NCBI GenBank assembly: GCA_963846315.1
Contig: CAWJVM010000015.1
Coordinates: forward strand, 1 to 64,000
Direction of reading: 5' to 3'
DNA length: 64,000 bases
Origin: RPQJ01 sp963846315
Lineage (GTDB): Bacteria; Pseudomonadota; Gammaproteobacteria; Steroidobacterales; Steroidobacteraceae
Shown: positions 49,990 to 59,753 of the stretch, in pieces
Layout of the letters: each line of letters starts with the position of its first letter
Position numbering within the stretch: position 1 is the first letter of the stretch
The notes under the pieces: generated by a model
Database searches by the model: none
Told to the model about the DNA's origin: nothing
The model's input: only the letters and a program-made list of their open reading frames with translations
Position numbers and translations under genes: made by a program

Positions 49990-51081
49990 ATGGGATTGCG
50001 CACACCGCTTTTCGATACCCACGTCGCGGCCGGGGCCCGCACCGTCGACTTCGGCGGCTGGGACATGCCCGTCAACTACGGCTCTCAGATCGAGGAACAC
50101 CATGCCGTGCGTCGCGACGCCGGCATGTTCGACGTCTCGCACATGTGCGTGGTCGACCTGCGCGGCGATCGCGTACGCGACTACCTGCGCCGCCTGCTCG
50201 CCAACGACGTCGCCAAGCTGACGCAACCCGGCAAGGCGCTCTATTCGTGCATGCTGCGCGAGAACGGCGGCGTGATCGACGACCTGATCGTCTACTACAT
50301 GAACGACCAGTGGTACCGCATGGTCGTCAACGCCGGCACGCGCGACAAGGACCTCGAGTGGCTGCGCCAGGTGGCGGCCGGTTACGGCGTCGCCGTCGAG
50401 CCGCGCACGGAACTGGCGATGATCGCGGTGCAGGGGCCGAACGCGCGGACCAAGGCCGCCAGCGTCATGGAGCCTTCGATCGCAGCCCGTGCGCTGCAGG
50501 TCGGTCCGTTCTTCGGTCTAGACGCCGGCAGTTTGTTCATCGCGCGCACCGGCTACACCGGCGAAGACGGCTTCGAGATCATGTTGCCTGCCGAACACGC
50601 GGTGGCGCTGTGGCAGGGCTTGCGCATTGCAGGCGTGGCGCCGTGCGGCCTCGGCGCGCGCGACACGCTGCGTCTCGAAGCCGGCATGAACCTCTATGGC
50701 AACGACATGGACGAGACCACGTCGCCGCTCGAGTCCGGCCTCAACTGGACGATCGGGTGGGAGCCGCAGGACCGCGATTTCATCGGCCGTGCGGCCCTCG
50801 TGGCGCAGAAGGCGAGCGGCGATACCCGCAAGCTCGTCGGCCTGCTGGTCGACGACCGCGCGGTGTTGCGCTCGCACCAGAAGGTGATCGTCGCCAACGT
50901 GGGCGAGGGCGAAGTGACCAGCGGCACGTTCTCGCCGACGTTGCAGCGCTCGATCGGCCTGGCGCGCGTGCCGGCGCAGACCGGCGACCGCTGCGAAGTC
51001 GAGATCCGCGGCAAGCTCGTCGCGGCGCGCATCGTGCGCCCGCCGTTCGTTCGCAATGGCCAGGTCGCCATCGCGCTGTAA
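49990..51081 (+). CDS. gcvT: Glycine cleavage system T-protein (aminomethyltransferase)
   Basis: 363 residues. Transfers the methylene of glycine from the lipoyl arm of GcvH to tetrahydrofolate. Motifs: DFGGWDMPVNYGSQIEEHHAVRRDAGMFDVSHMCVVD, RTGYTGEDGFEIM and a C-terminal GLARVPAQTGDRCEVEIRGK. GGGGAG lies before ATG 49990. First gene of gcvT-H-PA-PB, controlled by the upstream riboswitch. Confidence 0.96.
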   Translation: MGLRTPLFDTHVAAGARTVDFGGWDMPVNYGSQIEEHHAVRRDAGMFDVSHMCVVDLRGDRVRDYLRRLLANDVAKLTQPGKALYSCMLRENGGVIDDLIVYYMNDQWYRMVVNAGTRDKDLEWLRQVAAGYGVAVEPRTELAMIAVQGPNARTKAASVMEPSIAARALQVGPFFGLDAGSLFIARTGYTGEDGFEIMLPAEHAVALWQGLRIAGVAPCGLGARDTLRLEAGMNLYGNDMDETTSPLESGLNWTIGWEPQDRDFIGRAALVAQKASGDTRKLVGLLVDDRAVLRSHQKVIVANVGEGEVTSGTFSPTLQRSIGLARVPAQTGDRCEVEIRGKLVAARIVRPPFVRNGQVAIAL

Positions 51082-51153
51082 CCGCTACAGTCACTGCACC
51101 GTATTTCTAACACGCATTCGCTTCACTCTTGAGAACTTTCCAAGGATTCCGTC

Positions 51154-51549
51154 ATGAGCAACATTCCTGCCGACCTCCGCTTCCAGAAATCCCACGAGTG
51201 GGCGCGCCTCGAGGCCGACGGCACGATCACCATCGGCATCTCCGATCACGCGCAGCAGGCGCTCGGCGACCTCGTGTTCGTGGAGGCGCCGGAACCCGGC
51301 CGTCACGTCAACGCGGGCGAAGCCGCGGCGGTCGTCGAGTCGGTGAAGGCCGCGTCCGACGTCTACAGCCCGGTGACCGGTGAAGTCGTGGCCGGCAACG
51401 CCGACCTCGGCGGCCAGCCCGAACTGATCAACCAGGATCCGTACGGCGCCGGCTGGATCATGCGCATCCGCCCGGACGACAAGGCGCAGTTTGCGTCGAT
51501 GCTCGACGCCACGGCCTACGCGGCCGCCCTCGCCGCCGAGACGCACTAA
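51154..51549 (+). CDS. gcvH: Glycine cleavage system H-protein
   Basis: 131-residue carrier. Lipoylated Lys65 sits in VVESVKAASDVYSPV. The start has the usual HEWARLEADGTITIGISDHAQQALGDLVFVE. It shuttles the aminomethyl intermediate between the P- and T-proteins. Starts 72 bp after gcvT. Confidence 0.97.
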   Translation: MSNIPADLRFQKSHEWARLEADGTITIGISDHAQQALGDLVFVEAPEPGRHVNAGEAAAVVESVKAASDVYSPVTGEVVAGNADLGGQPELINQDPYGAGWIMRIRPDDKAQFASMLDATAYAAALAAETH

Positions 51550-51567
51550 GCACCACGGAGGGGCGCC

Positions 51568-52944
51568 ATGCCTTTCATCCCGCACACGGAAAGCGACATC
51601 CGCACGATGCTCGACGCGATCGGCGCGCCGGACATCGACGCGTTGTTCGACGAGATCCCCGCGAACCTGCGTGCCCCCGGCTTGCCGGGTGTGCCGCCGG
51701 TGCTCAACGAGATGGAGGTGGGTCGCCTGATGGCCGACTTCGCGACGCGCGACGGCCGCCCGCTCAACTTCATCGGTGCGGGTGCGTACGAGCACCACAT
51801 TCCCTCCGCGGTGTGGGCGATCGTGACGCGGGGCGAGTTCTACAGCGCCTACACGCCGTACCAGGCCGAGGCGAGCCAGGGCACGCTGCAGTTGCTGTAC
51901 GAGTACCAGACGATGATGGCGAGCCTGACCGGGCTCGACATCTCCAATGCGTCGCTCTACGACGGCGCCTCGGGCCTAGCCGAAGCGTGCCTGATGGCCG
52001 TGCGTGCCAATCGCAAGTCGAAGTCGCAGCGCATCCTGCTGCCGGTGGCGCTCAACCCGACGTACCGCGACGTGGTGCAGGTGATCGCGGGCAACCAGAA
52101 CATCGCGTTCGAACTGTTGCCGTACGACCCGAAGGGCGGGCAGACGCTGGTGTCGGCACTCGAACCGTACAGCGGTCAGGACATCACCGCCGTCGTGCTG
52201 CAGCAGCCGAATTTCTTCGGCACGCTCGAAGACGTCGACGCCGCCACCGACTGGGCACACGCGAACAACGCGCTGATGATCGGCGTGGTCAACCCGACCT
52301 CGCTCGCCGTGCTGAAGCCGCCGGGCCAGTGGGGCAAGCTCGGTGCCGACATCGCGGTGGGCGACGGGCAGCCGCTCGGCGTACCGCTGTCGTCGGGCGG
52401 CCCGTACTTCGGCTTCATGGCGACGCGCACGGAGCACGTGCGCCAGATGCCGGGCCGCATCATCGGCCGCACGCTCGACCTCGACGGCAAGACCGGCTTC
52501 ACGCTCACCTTGCAGGCGCGCGAGCAGCACATCCGTCGCAGCAAGGCGACCTCCAACATCTGCACCAACCAGGGCCTGCTGGTCACGGCCGCGACGATCT
52601 ACATGTCGCTGCTCGGCGCGAAGGGGCTGGCGCAGGTGGCGGCAACGTCGATGCAGCGCACGCAACAACTGGTGGATGCGCTCACGCGCGTGCCCGGCGT
52701 GCGGCTCGCTTTCGACCGTCCGCGCTTCCACGAGGCGGTGCTGTTGCTCGATCGTCCGGTCAAGCCCGTGCTCGAGGCGCTCGCGCGCCGCGGCATCATC
52801 GGCGGCGTGGATATTTCCGCGCGGTACCCGTCGCTCGGCAACGCGCTGCTGGTGTGTGCCACCGAAACGCGCACGCTCGCCGACATCGAAACCTATGCGC
52901 AGACGCTCGCTGAGACGATGCGAAACACTGCGGCTGCGGCCTGA
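51568..52944 (+). CDS. gcvPA: Glycine dehydrogenase (decarboxylating) subunit 1
   Basis: 458-residue N-terminal half of the P-protein as a separate subunit. Typical motifs: FIPHTESDIRTMLDAIG at the start, FIGAGAYEHHIPSAV, YTPYQAEASQGTLQLLYEYQTMMASLTG and the ring-binding LSSGGPYFGFMA. GGAGG precedes the ATG by eight bases. It pairs with GcvPB, which holds the PLP lysine. Confidence 0.96.
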   Translation: MPFIPHTESDIRTMLDAIGAPDIDALFDEIPANLRAPGLPGVPPVLNEMEVGRLMADFATRDGRPLNFIGAGAYEHHIPSAVWAIVTRGEFYSAYTPYQAEASQGTLQLLYEYQTMMASLTGLDISNASLYDGASGLAEACLMAVRANRKSKSQRILLPVALNPTYRDVVQVIAGNQNIAFELLPYDPKGGQTLVSALEPYSGQDITAVVLQQPNFFGTLEDVDAATDWAHANNALMIGVVNPTSLAVLKPPGQWGKLGADIAVGDGQPLGVPLSSGGPYFGFMATRTEHVRQMPGRIIGRTLDLDGKTGFTLTLQAREQHIRRSKATSNICTNQGLLVTAATIYMSLLGAKGLAQVAATSMQRTQQLVDALTRVPGVRLAFDRPRFHEAVLLLDRPVKPVLEALARRGIIGGVDISARYPSLGNALLVCATETRTLADIETYAQTLAETMRNTAAAA

Positions 52945-52961
52945 GCCCAGGAATGAAATCC

Positions 52962-54416
52962 ATGCATGAAAAGCTGATATTCGAGCACTCTGCACCGGGC
53001 CGCAGCGCCGATGCGCAGTACCCGCAGGCACCGGTCGAATCGCTCGTCCCCGCGGCCCTGCGCCGTGCCGCGCCGCCGTTGCTGCCTGAGGTCTCGGAAC
53101 TGCAGGCCGTGCGACATTTCACGCGGCTGTCGCAGCTCAACTTCTCCATCGACACGCACTTCTACCCGCTGGGGTCGTGCACGATGAAGTACAACCCGAA
53201 AGCCTGTAACCAGTACGCGATGCTGCCGGAGCTGCTGAATAGGCATCCGCTGGCGCCGGAATCGACGGGGCAGGGCATCCTGCAGATCCTGTTCGAACTG
53301 CAGGAAATGCTGAAGGAAGTGACCGGCATGCGCGGCGTGTCGCTGACGCCGATGGCGGGCGCGCAGGGCGAGTTCGCCGGCGTCGCGATGATTCGTGCGT
53401 ACCACAAGGCTCGCAAGGATTTCGCGCGCGTCGAGATCATCGTGCCGGATGCCGCACACGGCACCAACCCGGCGACCGCGACGATGTGCGGCTGCACGGT
53501 GAAGGAAATTCCGACGAAGGCGAACGGCGACATCGACCTCGATTCGCTCAAGGCCGCGGTCGGCCCGCAGACGGCCGGCATCATGCTGACCAACCCGTCG
53601 ACGATCGGCGTGTTCGAGCGCCACATCGACGACGTGCGCCGCATCGTGCACGAGGCCGGCGGCCTGCTGTATTACGACGGCGCCAACCTCAACGCGATCC
53701 TGGGCAAGGTGCGTCCGGGCGACATGGGGTTCGACGTCATCCACATGAACCTGCACAAGACCTTCTCGACGCCGCACGGCGGCGGCGGGCCGGGCTCGGG
53801 CGCCGTGGGTGTCAGTGAGCGGCTGTTGCCGTTCATGCCGGTGCCGATCGTGGGCAAGGACGGCGAACGCTTCCGCTGGCTCGACGAAAAGGACCTGCCG
53901 CAGACGATCGGCCGGCTGTCGGGTTTCATGGGCAACACCGGGGTGCTGCTGCGCGCCTACATCTACATGCGCATGCTCGGCCGCGACGGCATGCAGCGCG
54001 TGTCGGAGTTCGCGACGCTGAACTCCAACTACCTGGCCGCACGACTGCGGGCCGCGGGGTTCGAACTCGCGTACCCGGAGCGCCGGGCGAGCCACGAGTT
54101 CATCGTCACGCTGCGGCACGAAGCCCGGGAGTGGGGCACCAACGCGATGGACTTTGCCAAGCGACTGCTCGATTACGGCTTCCACGCGCCGACGACCTAC
54201 TTTCCGCTGCTGGTGCCCGAGTGCCTGCTGATCGAGCCGACCGAGACCGAGTCCAAGGAAGAGCTCGATGGCTTCGTCGAAGCGATGATCGCGATCCGGA
54301 AAGAGGCCGAAACCGAGCCTGACAAGCTCAAGGGCGCGCCGTGGACCTTGCCGGTGCGTCGCCTCGACGATGTCCGCGCGGCGAAGCAGCTCGACCTGAC
54401 CTGGAAGGCTGCATGA
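52962..54416 (+). CDS. gcvPB: Glycine dehydrogenase (decarboxylating) subunit 2
   Basis: 484-residue C-terminal half of the P-protein. The PLP lysine is in HMNLHKTFSTPHGGGGPGSG, about residue 266. Also seen: YPLGSCTMKYNPK and DAAHGTNPATATMCG. AGGA lies nine bases before ATG 52962 but touches ATG 52953, so I favour 52962 (MHEKLIFEHS). The stop overlaps dgkA. Split P-protein is usual in many bacteria outside the enterics. Confidence 0.95.
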   Translation: MHEKLIFEHSAPGRSADAQYPQAPVESLVPAALRRAAPPLLPEVSELQAVRHFTRLSQLNFSIDTHFYPLGSCTMKYNPKACNQYAMLPELLNRHPLAPESTGQGILQILFELQEMLKEVTGMRGVSLTPMAGAQGEFAGVAMIRAYHKARKDFARVEIIVPDAAHGTNPATATMCGCTVKEIPTKANGDIDLDSLKAAVGPQTAGIMLTNPSTIGVFERHIDDVRRIVHEAGGLLYYDGANLNAILGKVRPGDMGFDVIHMNLHKTFSTPHGGGGPGSGAVGVSERLLPFMPVPIVGKDGERFRWLDEKDLPQTIGRLSGFMGNTGVLLRAYIYMRMLGRDGMQRVSEFATLNSNYLAARLRAAGFELAYPERRASHEFIVTLRHEAREWGTNAMDFAKRLLDYGFHAPTTYFPLLVPECLLIEPTETESKEELDGFVEAMIAIRKEAETEPDKLKGAPWTLPVRRLDDVRAAKQLDLTWKAA

Positions 54417-54799
54417 CGGGAGACCTGCGCGAAGGCGTGCGGCCCTCGGGCCTCAGTCGACTCTGGCTGGCAACGCTCAATTCGCGCCGTGGTTTCCTGC
54501 AGTGCTACCGCAGCGAGGCCGCTTTCCGGCAGGAAGTCTGGCTGGCCTGCGTGCTGCTGCCGGCCGGCCTGTGGCTGGGACAGAACGCGGTCGAGCGGGC
54601 GCTGCTGGTGGGCAGCGTCATCCTCCTGCTGATCGTCGAGTTGCTGAACACCGGCATCGAAGTCGTGGTCGACCGGATCGGGGTCGAACGCCACCCCTTG
54701 TCCGGGTTCGCCAAGGATGTCGGCTCCGCGGCCGTCCTGGGCGGACTGCTGCTGCTATTCTCGACCTGGGCTCTGATCCTCTGGGACCGCTTCTTCTGA
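54413..54799 (+). CDS. dgkA: Diacylglycerol kinase
   Basis: 128-residue inner-membrane kinase that turns diacylglycerol into phosphatidic acid. Three membrane helices; the conserved ELLNTGIEVVVDRIG motif holds the catalytic Glu and Asn, and KDVGSAAV is the lysine motif. The N-terminus is longer than in E. coli. ATG 54413 overlaps the gcvPB stop, so it is coupled to the gcv operon though unrelated in function. Confidence 0.94.
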   Translation: MTGDLREGVRPSGLSRLWLATLNSRRGFLQCYRSEAAFRQEVWLACVLLPAGLWLGQNAVERALLVGSVILLLIVELLNTGIEVVVDRIGVERHPLSGFAKDVGSAAVLGGLLLLFSTWALILWDRFF

Positions 54800-54848
54800 T
54801 CTTTCTTCCCTTCCTCCCCTTCCCGTCCTTCCTGGCCTTCCTGTCCGA

Positions 54849-54890
54849 CTAACCCCTAACCCCTATCCCCTAACCCCTACCCCTAACCCC
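54849..54890. repeat. Telomere-like heptamer repeat CTAACCC in 5' UTR
   Basis: Six tandem units: CTAACCC, CTAACCC, CTATCCC, CTAACCC, CTACCC (one base short), CTAACCC. A pyrimidine-rich stretch (54800-54845) precedes it. It ends six bases before the ATG of the kinase gene at 54896, so it occupies the ribosome-binding position, where no Shine-Dalgarno sequence can be seen. The opposite strand has six runs of G3-G4, so a G-quadruplex or, on this strand, an i-motif may form. Confidence 0.85.
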
Positions 54891-54895
54891 TTCCT

Positions 54896-55828
54896 ATGAC
54901 AGCACTAGTCTGCGGCTCCCTGGCCTTCGACACCGTCATGGTCTTTCCGGGTCGATTCCGCGAGCACATCCTCGCCGATCGCATCCACATGCTGAACGTG
55001 TCGTTCCTGGTGCCGAGCATGCGGCGCAATTTCGGCGGCTGCGCCGGCAACATTGCCTACAACCTGCAGTTGCTCGGCGAGAAAGGCGCGCCCATGGGAA
55101 CGGTGGGGCACGACTTCGAGCCGTATCGGCGCTGGCTCAAGGCCTGCAATGTCAGTCTCGACTACGTGCGCGAACTCGACGACGCCTTCACCGCGCAAGC
55201 GTTCATCACGACCGACCTCGACGACAACCAGATCACCGCCTTCCACCCGGGCGCGATGTCGCAGTCGCACCTCAACGCCGTGCCGACGAGTGCGGGCATC
55301 ACGCTCGGCGTCGTGGCGCCCGACGGCCGCGACGGCATGGTCGCGCATGCATTGCAGTTTGCCGCGGCCGGTATCCCGTGGCTGTTCGACCCCGGCCAGG
55401 GCCTGCCGATGTTCGACGGCGAGGCGCTGCGCGACCTGATCGGCAAGGCCACCTGGGTCGCCGTCAACGACTACGAAGGCCAGATGCTGCAGGAGAGGAC
55501 GGGTTGGGCCGCGGCCGAGATCGCCACGAAAGTCCGTGCCTACATCGTCACCCGGGGTGCCGACGGCAGCGTGATTCACGCCGACGGCGAGCAATACGTC
55601 ATTCCCACCGTCAAGCCGGAAGCCATCAAGGACCCGACCGGTTGCGGCGACGCCTACCGCGCCGGACTTATTTTTGGGCTGATGAATGAACTCGACTGGG
55701 AGACCACGGGTCGAATCGCTTCACTGATGGGTTCCATCAAGATTGCGCACTCCGGAACACAGAACCACCGCTTCGACATGAACGAATTCAAGCAGCGCTT
55801 CAGCGCGGCGTACGGCCGCGAACTGTGA
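54896..55828 (+). CDS. PfkB-family carbohydrate/nucleoside kinase
   Basis: 310 residues of the ribokinase fold. Seen: VCGSLAFDTVMVFPGRF at the start, FGGCAGNIAYNLQLLG with the usual GG-hinge, and DPTGCGDAYRAGLIFGL, the anion-hole/catalytic Asp motif at about 245-260. Resembles bacterial adenosine-kinase-like members; the substrate is not certain. ATG 54896 follows the heptamer repeat with no visible ribosome binding site. The HtrA-like frame begins at its stop (GTGA overlap). Confidence 0.9.
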   Translation: MTALVCGSLAFDTVMVFPGRFREHILADRIHMLNVSFLVPSMRRNFGGCAGNIAYNLQLLGEKGAPMGTVGHDFEPYRRWLKACNVSLDYVRELDDAFTAQAFITTDLDDNQITAFHPGAMSQSHLNAVPTSAGITLGVVAPDGRDGMVAHALQFAAAGIPWLFDPGQGLPMFDGEALRDLIGKATWVAVNDYEGQMLQERTGWAAAEIATKVRAYIVTRGADGSVIHADGEQYVIPTVKPEAIKDPTGCGDAYRAGLIFGLMNELDWETTGRIASLMGSIKIAHSGTQNHRFDMNEFKQRFSAAYGREL

Positions 55829-58667
55829 CCCACCGGCTGGCGGGCACCCGCATCGGCCTGGGCCGACGACTCCTCCCACTGCTGCTGTTGCCCGGCCTGG
55901 CCCTGGGTCTCGTCGGCGAGCGCATCCGCCGCCGAGAGTCCGGCGTGGGACCGGACGCTCGAGCGCATCGCGCCTTCGGTCGTGACCATCGAGATCGACC
56001 AGACCCGCGCCTTCGACACCGAGTGGAACCAGTCGAGCCAGGCGACGGGCTTCGTGGTCGACGCGGTGCGTGGCCTGATCCTGACCAACCGCCACGTCGT
56101 GACACCCGGACCGGTGGTGGCGACCGCGGTGTTCCAGAACCGCGAGGAAGTCGAACTGCACGCCGTCTATCGCGACCCGGTGCACGACTTCGGCATCTAT
56201 CGCTACGACCCAGCCAAGCTGCGCTACGTGCAACCGGTTGCACTGCCGTTGTACCCGGAAGGTGCGCGCATCGGCACCGAGATCCGCGTCGTCGGCAACG
56301 ACGCCGGCGAGCAGCTGTCCATCCTGGCGGGCACGCTGGCGCGGCTCGACCGCGAAGCCCCCCAATACGGCGTCGGCAAGTACAACGACTTCAACACGTT
56401 CTACGTGCAGGCGGCCTCCGGCACGTCGGGCGGTTCGTCGGGTTCGCCCGTCATCGACATCCAGGGCCGCGTCGTGGCGCTCAATGCGGGCGGCAGCAGC
56501 GGGGCCCAGTCCAGTTTCTACCTGCCGCTCGGTCGCGTGCAGCGTGCGCTGCAGCTGATCCAGCGCGGCGAGCCCGTTCCGCGCGGCACCCTGCAGACCG
56601 TCTTCAGCTACACGCCTTACGACGAACTGGTGCGCCTCGGCTTGCAGGCCGCCACGCAGGAAGCCGCGCGCAAGGCGCGCCCCGACCTCACCGGCATGCT
56701 GATCGTCGACGAGGTGCTGCCCGGCTCGCCGACCGAAGGCAAGCTGCAGCCAGGCGACATCCTCACCCACGTCAACGGCCAGCTCGTGACCACGTTCCAG
56801 CCGCTCGAGGAAATCCTCGACGACTCCGTTGGCGGCAAGGTCGAGATCGTCGTCGAGCGCGGCGGCGAACGGGTCCAGCAGACGCTGCCCGTGGGCGACC
56901 TGCATGCGATCACGCCCTCGGAGTATTTCGAGTTCGGTGATGCCGTGGTGCACACGCTGTCGTACCAGATGGCGCGGCACTTCAATGCGCCGGTGCGCGG
57001 CGTGTTCGTGGCCAACCCGGGCTACGTGCTCAACGCGGCGGGCGTGCCGCGCGGCGCCGTGATTTCCAGCGTCAATGGCAAGCCGGTCGACCACCATGGA
57101 GGAGTTCCGCGACATCGTCGCCAAGCTGTCGCACGGCGAGCGAGTCGCTCTGCGCTATTCCACGCTCGACGACCCGAAAGGGTCCGAGACGCGCGTGATG
57201 CGGATGGACCGCGCGTGGTTCCCGGCCAAGGTCTGCCGTCGCGACGACAAGACCGGCCTGTGGCCTTGCGAGGAACTGGCGGCGGCTCCGGCCGCGGCCA
57301 CGGTCCAGCCTGCTCGCACCAATTTCGCCACCGGCAACGACAAGCGTGCCAACCAGCTCGCCGCCTCGCTGGTGCTGGTGACGTTCGACATGCCGTTCTC
57401 GCTGGCCGGCATCACGGAGCGCAACTACCACGGCACCGGCATCATCGTCGATGCCGAGCGCGGCCTCGTCATCGTCGATCGCAACACGGTGCCGGTGGCG
57501 GCGGGCGACGTGCGGCTCACGTTCGGCGGCTCGATCGAGGTGCCCGGCAAGGTCGACTACGTGCATCCGCTGCACAACCTGTCGGTCATCTCGTTCGATC
57601 CGAAGGCGCTCGACGGCACGCCGATCCGCGCGGTCAAGTTCGACCCGCGCGAACTCGAGCCGGGCGAGGCGGTCACGGTGGTCGGCCTCGGGGGCGATTC
57701 ACGCCTGCGTTCGCTCGCGACGTACGTCGCGACGCTGGACGACGTGAATTTCCCGCTGTCGCGCACTTTGCAGTTCCGCGACGCCAACCTCGAAGTCGTC
57801 TCGCTGGTGAACGCCCCGTCGGATTTCGACGGCGTGATCACGGGCAAGGACGGCCGCGTCCGCGCGCTGTGGTCCAGTTTCGCCACCGAAGGCGCGCGCG
57901 ACACGGTGCAGCTCAACCGCGGCATGCCGGCCTCGGTCGTGCTCGAGGCGGTGGCGGCAGCGCGCGACGACAAGCCGCTCTATTCGCTCGAGACCGAGTT
58001 CGAAGCGCTGCCGATCGCCGCCGCGCGCAAGCTCGGGCTGCCGCCCGCGTGGGTCGAAAAGCTCGAGAGCCGCAACCCGGCGCACCGCCAGGTGCTCACC
58101 GTGGCCCGTGTCGCCGCCGGCTCCGGCGCCGCCAAGGTATTGCAGGAAGGCGACCTGCTGCTGGCCGTGAATGGCGCAACGCTCAACCGCTTCCGCGAAG
58201 TGGAGGAGGCGACGCAGTCCCCCCGTGTGCAGGTCACCGTGCTGCGTGATGGGGTAGAGAAAGTCGTCGACGTGGAGACCGCCGCACTGCGGGGCGAGGA
58301 CATCGATCGCCTGTTGCTCTGGGCGGGCGCCGTGCTGCACATGCCGCATCGCGCGATGACGATCCAGCGCTCGATCGCGCCGGAAGGCGTGTTCGTGGCC
58401 TACTTCGCCTATGGGTCGCCGTCGACTCGCTACGGGTTGTTCGCCGGGCGCCGCATCGTCGAGGTGGATGGCCGGCCGACGCCCGACCTCGATGCGTTCA
58501 TCGCCGCCGTGCGCGGCCGCCCCGATCGTTCGTCGGTGCGCCTGAAAACGGTCACCTGGAACGGGTCGACCGGTGTCACGACGCTGAAGCTCGACCAGAA
58601 TTACTGGCCAGCGTATGACCTGCGTCGCAACCCGGGCGGTGAGTGGGTGCGCACGGCGATTCCCTGA
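55825..58667 (+). pseudogene. Nma111-like double HtrA (trypsin-PDZ) protein with two frameshifts
   Basis: Three frames together encode one protein of about 945 residues. A signal peptide (GTG 55825; LLPLLLLPGLALG) runs to near 55908; after a +1 shift SSASASAAESPAWDRTLERI leads into a trypsin-like domain with LTNRHVV (His), HDFGIYRYD (Asp) and SGTSGGSSGSPV (Ser), then a PDZ. Near 57091, VNGKPVD is followed by one extra C; the next frame continues TMEEFRDIVAKL, another PDZ, then a second degenerate protease domain (GTGIIVDAERGLVIVDRNTV, LHNLSVISFDP) and PDZ. This two-half layout is that of yeast Nma111/Ynm3. Sequence error could explain either shift. Confidence 0.8.
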
Positions 58668-58715
58668 GCCCGCGCCTGCGCGGTGCACGGGGTTTGACGC
58701 TATGATTCGCGTCCT

Positions 58716-59747
58716 ATGGTGACCGCGCGACTTCCCCAGGACGAAATCGACCAGGCCGTTGAGGCCCTGCGCCAAGGCGAGGTCGTCGCGTTCCCGACGG
58801 AGACCGTGTACGGCCTCGGCGCGGATGCCTCGAATCCCGACGCGGTTCGCAAGATTTTCGAGCTGAAAGGACGCCCGGCGACCCATCCGCTGATCGTCCA
58901 CATCGACAGCGCGCGCTCGCTCGAGCGCTGGGCGCTCAGCGTGCCACCGTCCGCCGCGGCACTGGCCGAGAAGTTCTGGCCGGGACCGCTGACGCTGATC
59001 CTGCGCCGTGCGCCGGCGGTCGATCTCGCCATCACGGGCGGGCAGGACACCGTCGCCGTGCGCGTGCCGGGTCATCCGGTGGCGCAGCAGTTGCTGCGCG
59101 CCTTCGGCAGCGGCATCGCGGCGCCGTCCGCCAACCGCTATGGCCGCATCAGTCCCACGCGCCCCGAGCACGTGCGCGACGAGTTCGGCGACGACGTCGG
59201 GATCGTGCTCGACGGCGGCGACTGCAAGATCGGCCTTGAATCGACCATCGTCTCCTGCGTCGATACGGTGCCGCGCATCCTGCGGCCGGGCGTGCTCACG
59301 CTCACGCAGCTGCGCACGGTGGTGCCGGAACTGCAGGAGGGTCCTGACAACGGTGCGCCTCGCGTCCCCGGCAGCGACGCCAAGCACTATGCCCCCCGCA
59401 CTTCGCTCAGCCTCGTCCCGAGCCGCACGCTCGAGGAAGTCGTGGGCCAGCTCACCGAGCACCGCGAGAAAATCGCCGTGCTCGCGATGCGCCCGCCGCG
59501 CGTGGCCAACAAGTACATGACGTGGATCAACGCCGGCCGCCGCGCTGACGTCTACGGCCGCGAGCTGTACGTGAACCTGCGCACGCTCGACAAGTCGGGG
59601 GCGAAGGAAATCCTGGTCGAGGAAGTCCCGGCGGGTGAAGCCTGGGACGCCGTGCGTGATCGCTTGCGTCGGGCTGCCTCCGCGGAGAACGTCGTTTCCG
59701 GCGACCCGGACATCGCGGCGCTGCGCGCCGACCTGGGCCAGGACTGA
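58716..59747 (+). CDS. Threonylcarbamoyl-AMP synthase, Sua5 type
   Basis: 343 residues. Uses threonine, bicarbonate and ATP to make the tRNA t6A intermediate. The YrdC domain covers 1-200: VVAFPTETVYGLGADASN, FELKGRPATHPLIVHI, ILRPGVLT; the extra Sua5 domain is 235-343. A second YrdC/TsaC gene may exist elsewhere. GTG/ATG choice: ATG 58716 is used. Confidence 0.94.
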   Translation: MVTARLPQDEIDQAVEALRQGEVVAFPTETVYGLGADASNPDAVRKIFELKGRPATHPLIVHIDSARSLERWALSVPPSAAALAEKFWPGPLTLILRRAPAVDLAITGGQDTVAVRVPGHPVAQQLLRAFGSGIAAPSANRYGRISPTRPEHVRDEFGDDVGIVLDGGDCKIGLESTIVSCVDTVPRILRPGVLTLTQLRTVVPELQEGPDNGAPRVPGSDAKHYAPRTSLSLVPSRTLEEVVGQLTEHREKIAVLAMRPPRVANKYMTWINAGRRADVYGRELYVNLRTLDKSGAKEILVEEVPAGEAWDAVRDRLRRAASAENVVSGDPDIAALRADLGQD

Positions 59748-59753
59748 ACCCGC

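Noticed and set aside
54849..54890. CRISPR array or eukaryotic telomere contamination
   Set aside because: Units are 7 bp with no spacers, and the tract is embedded between dgkA and a kinase gene in normal bacterial context.
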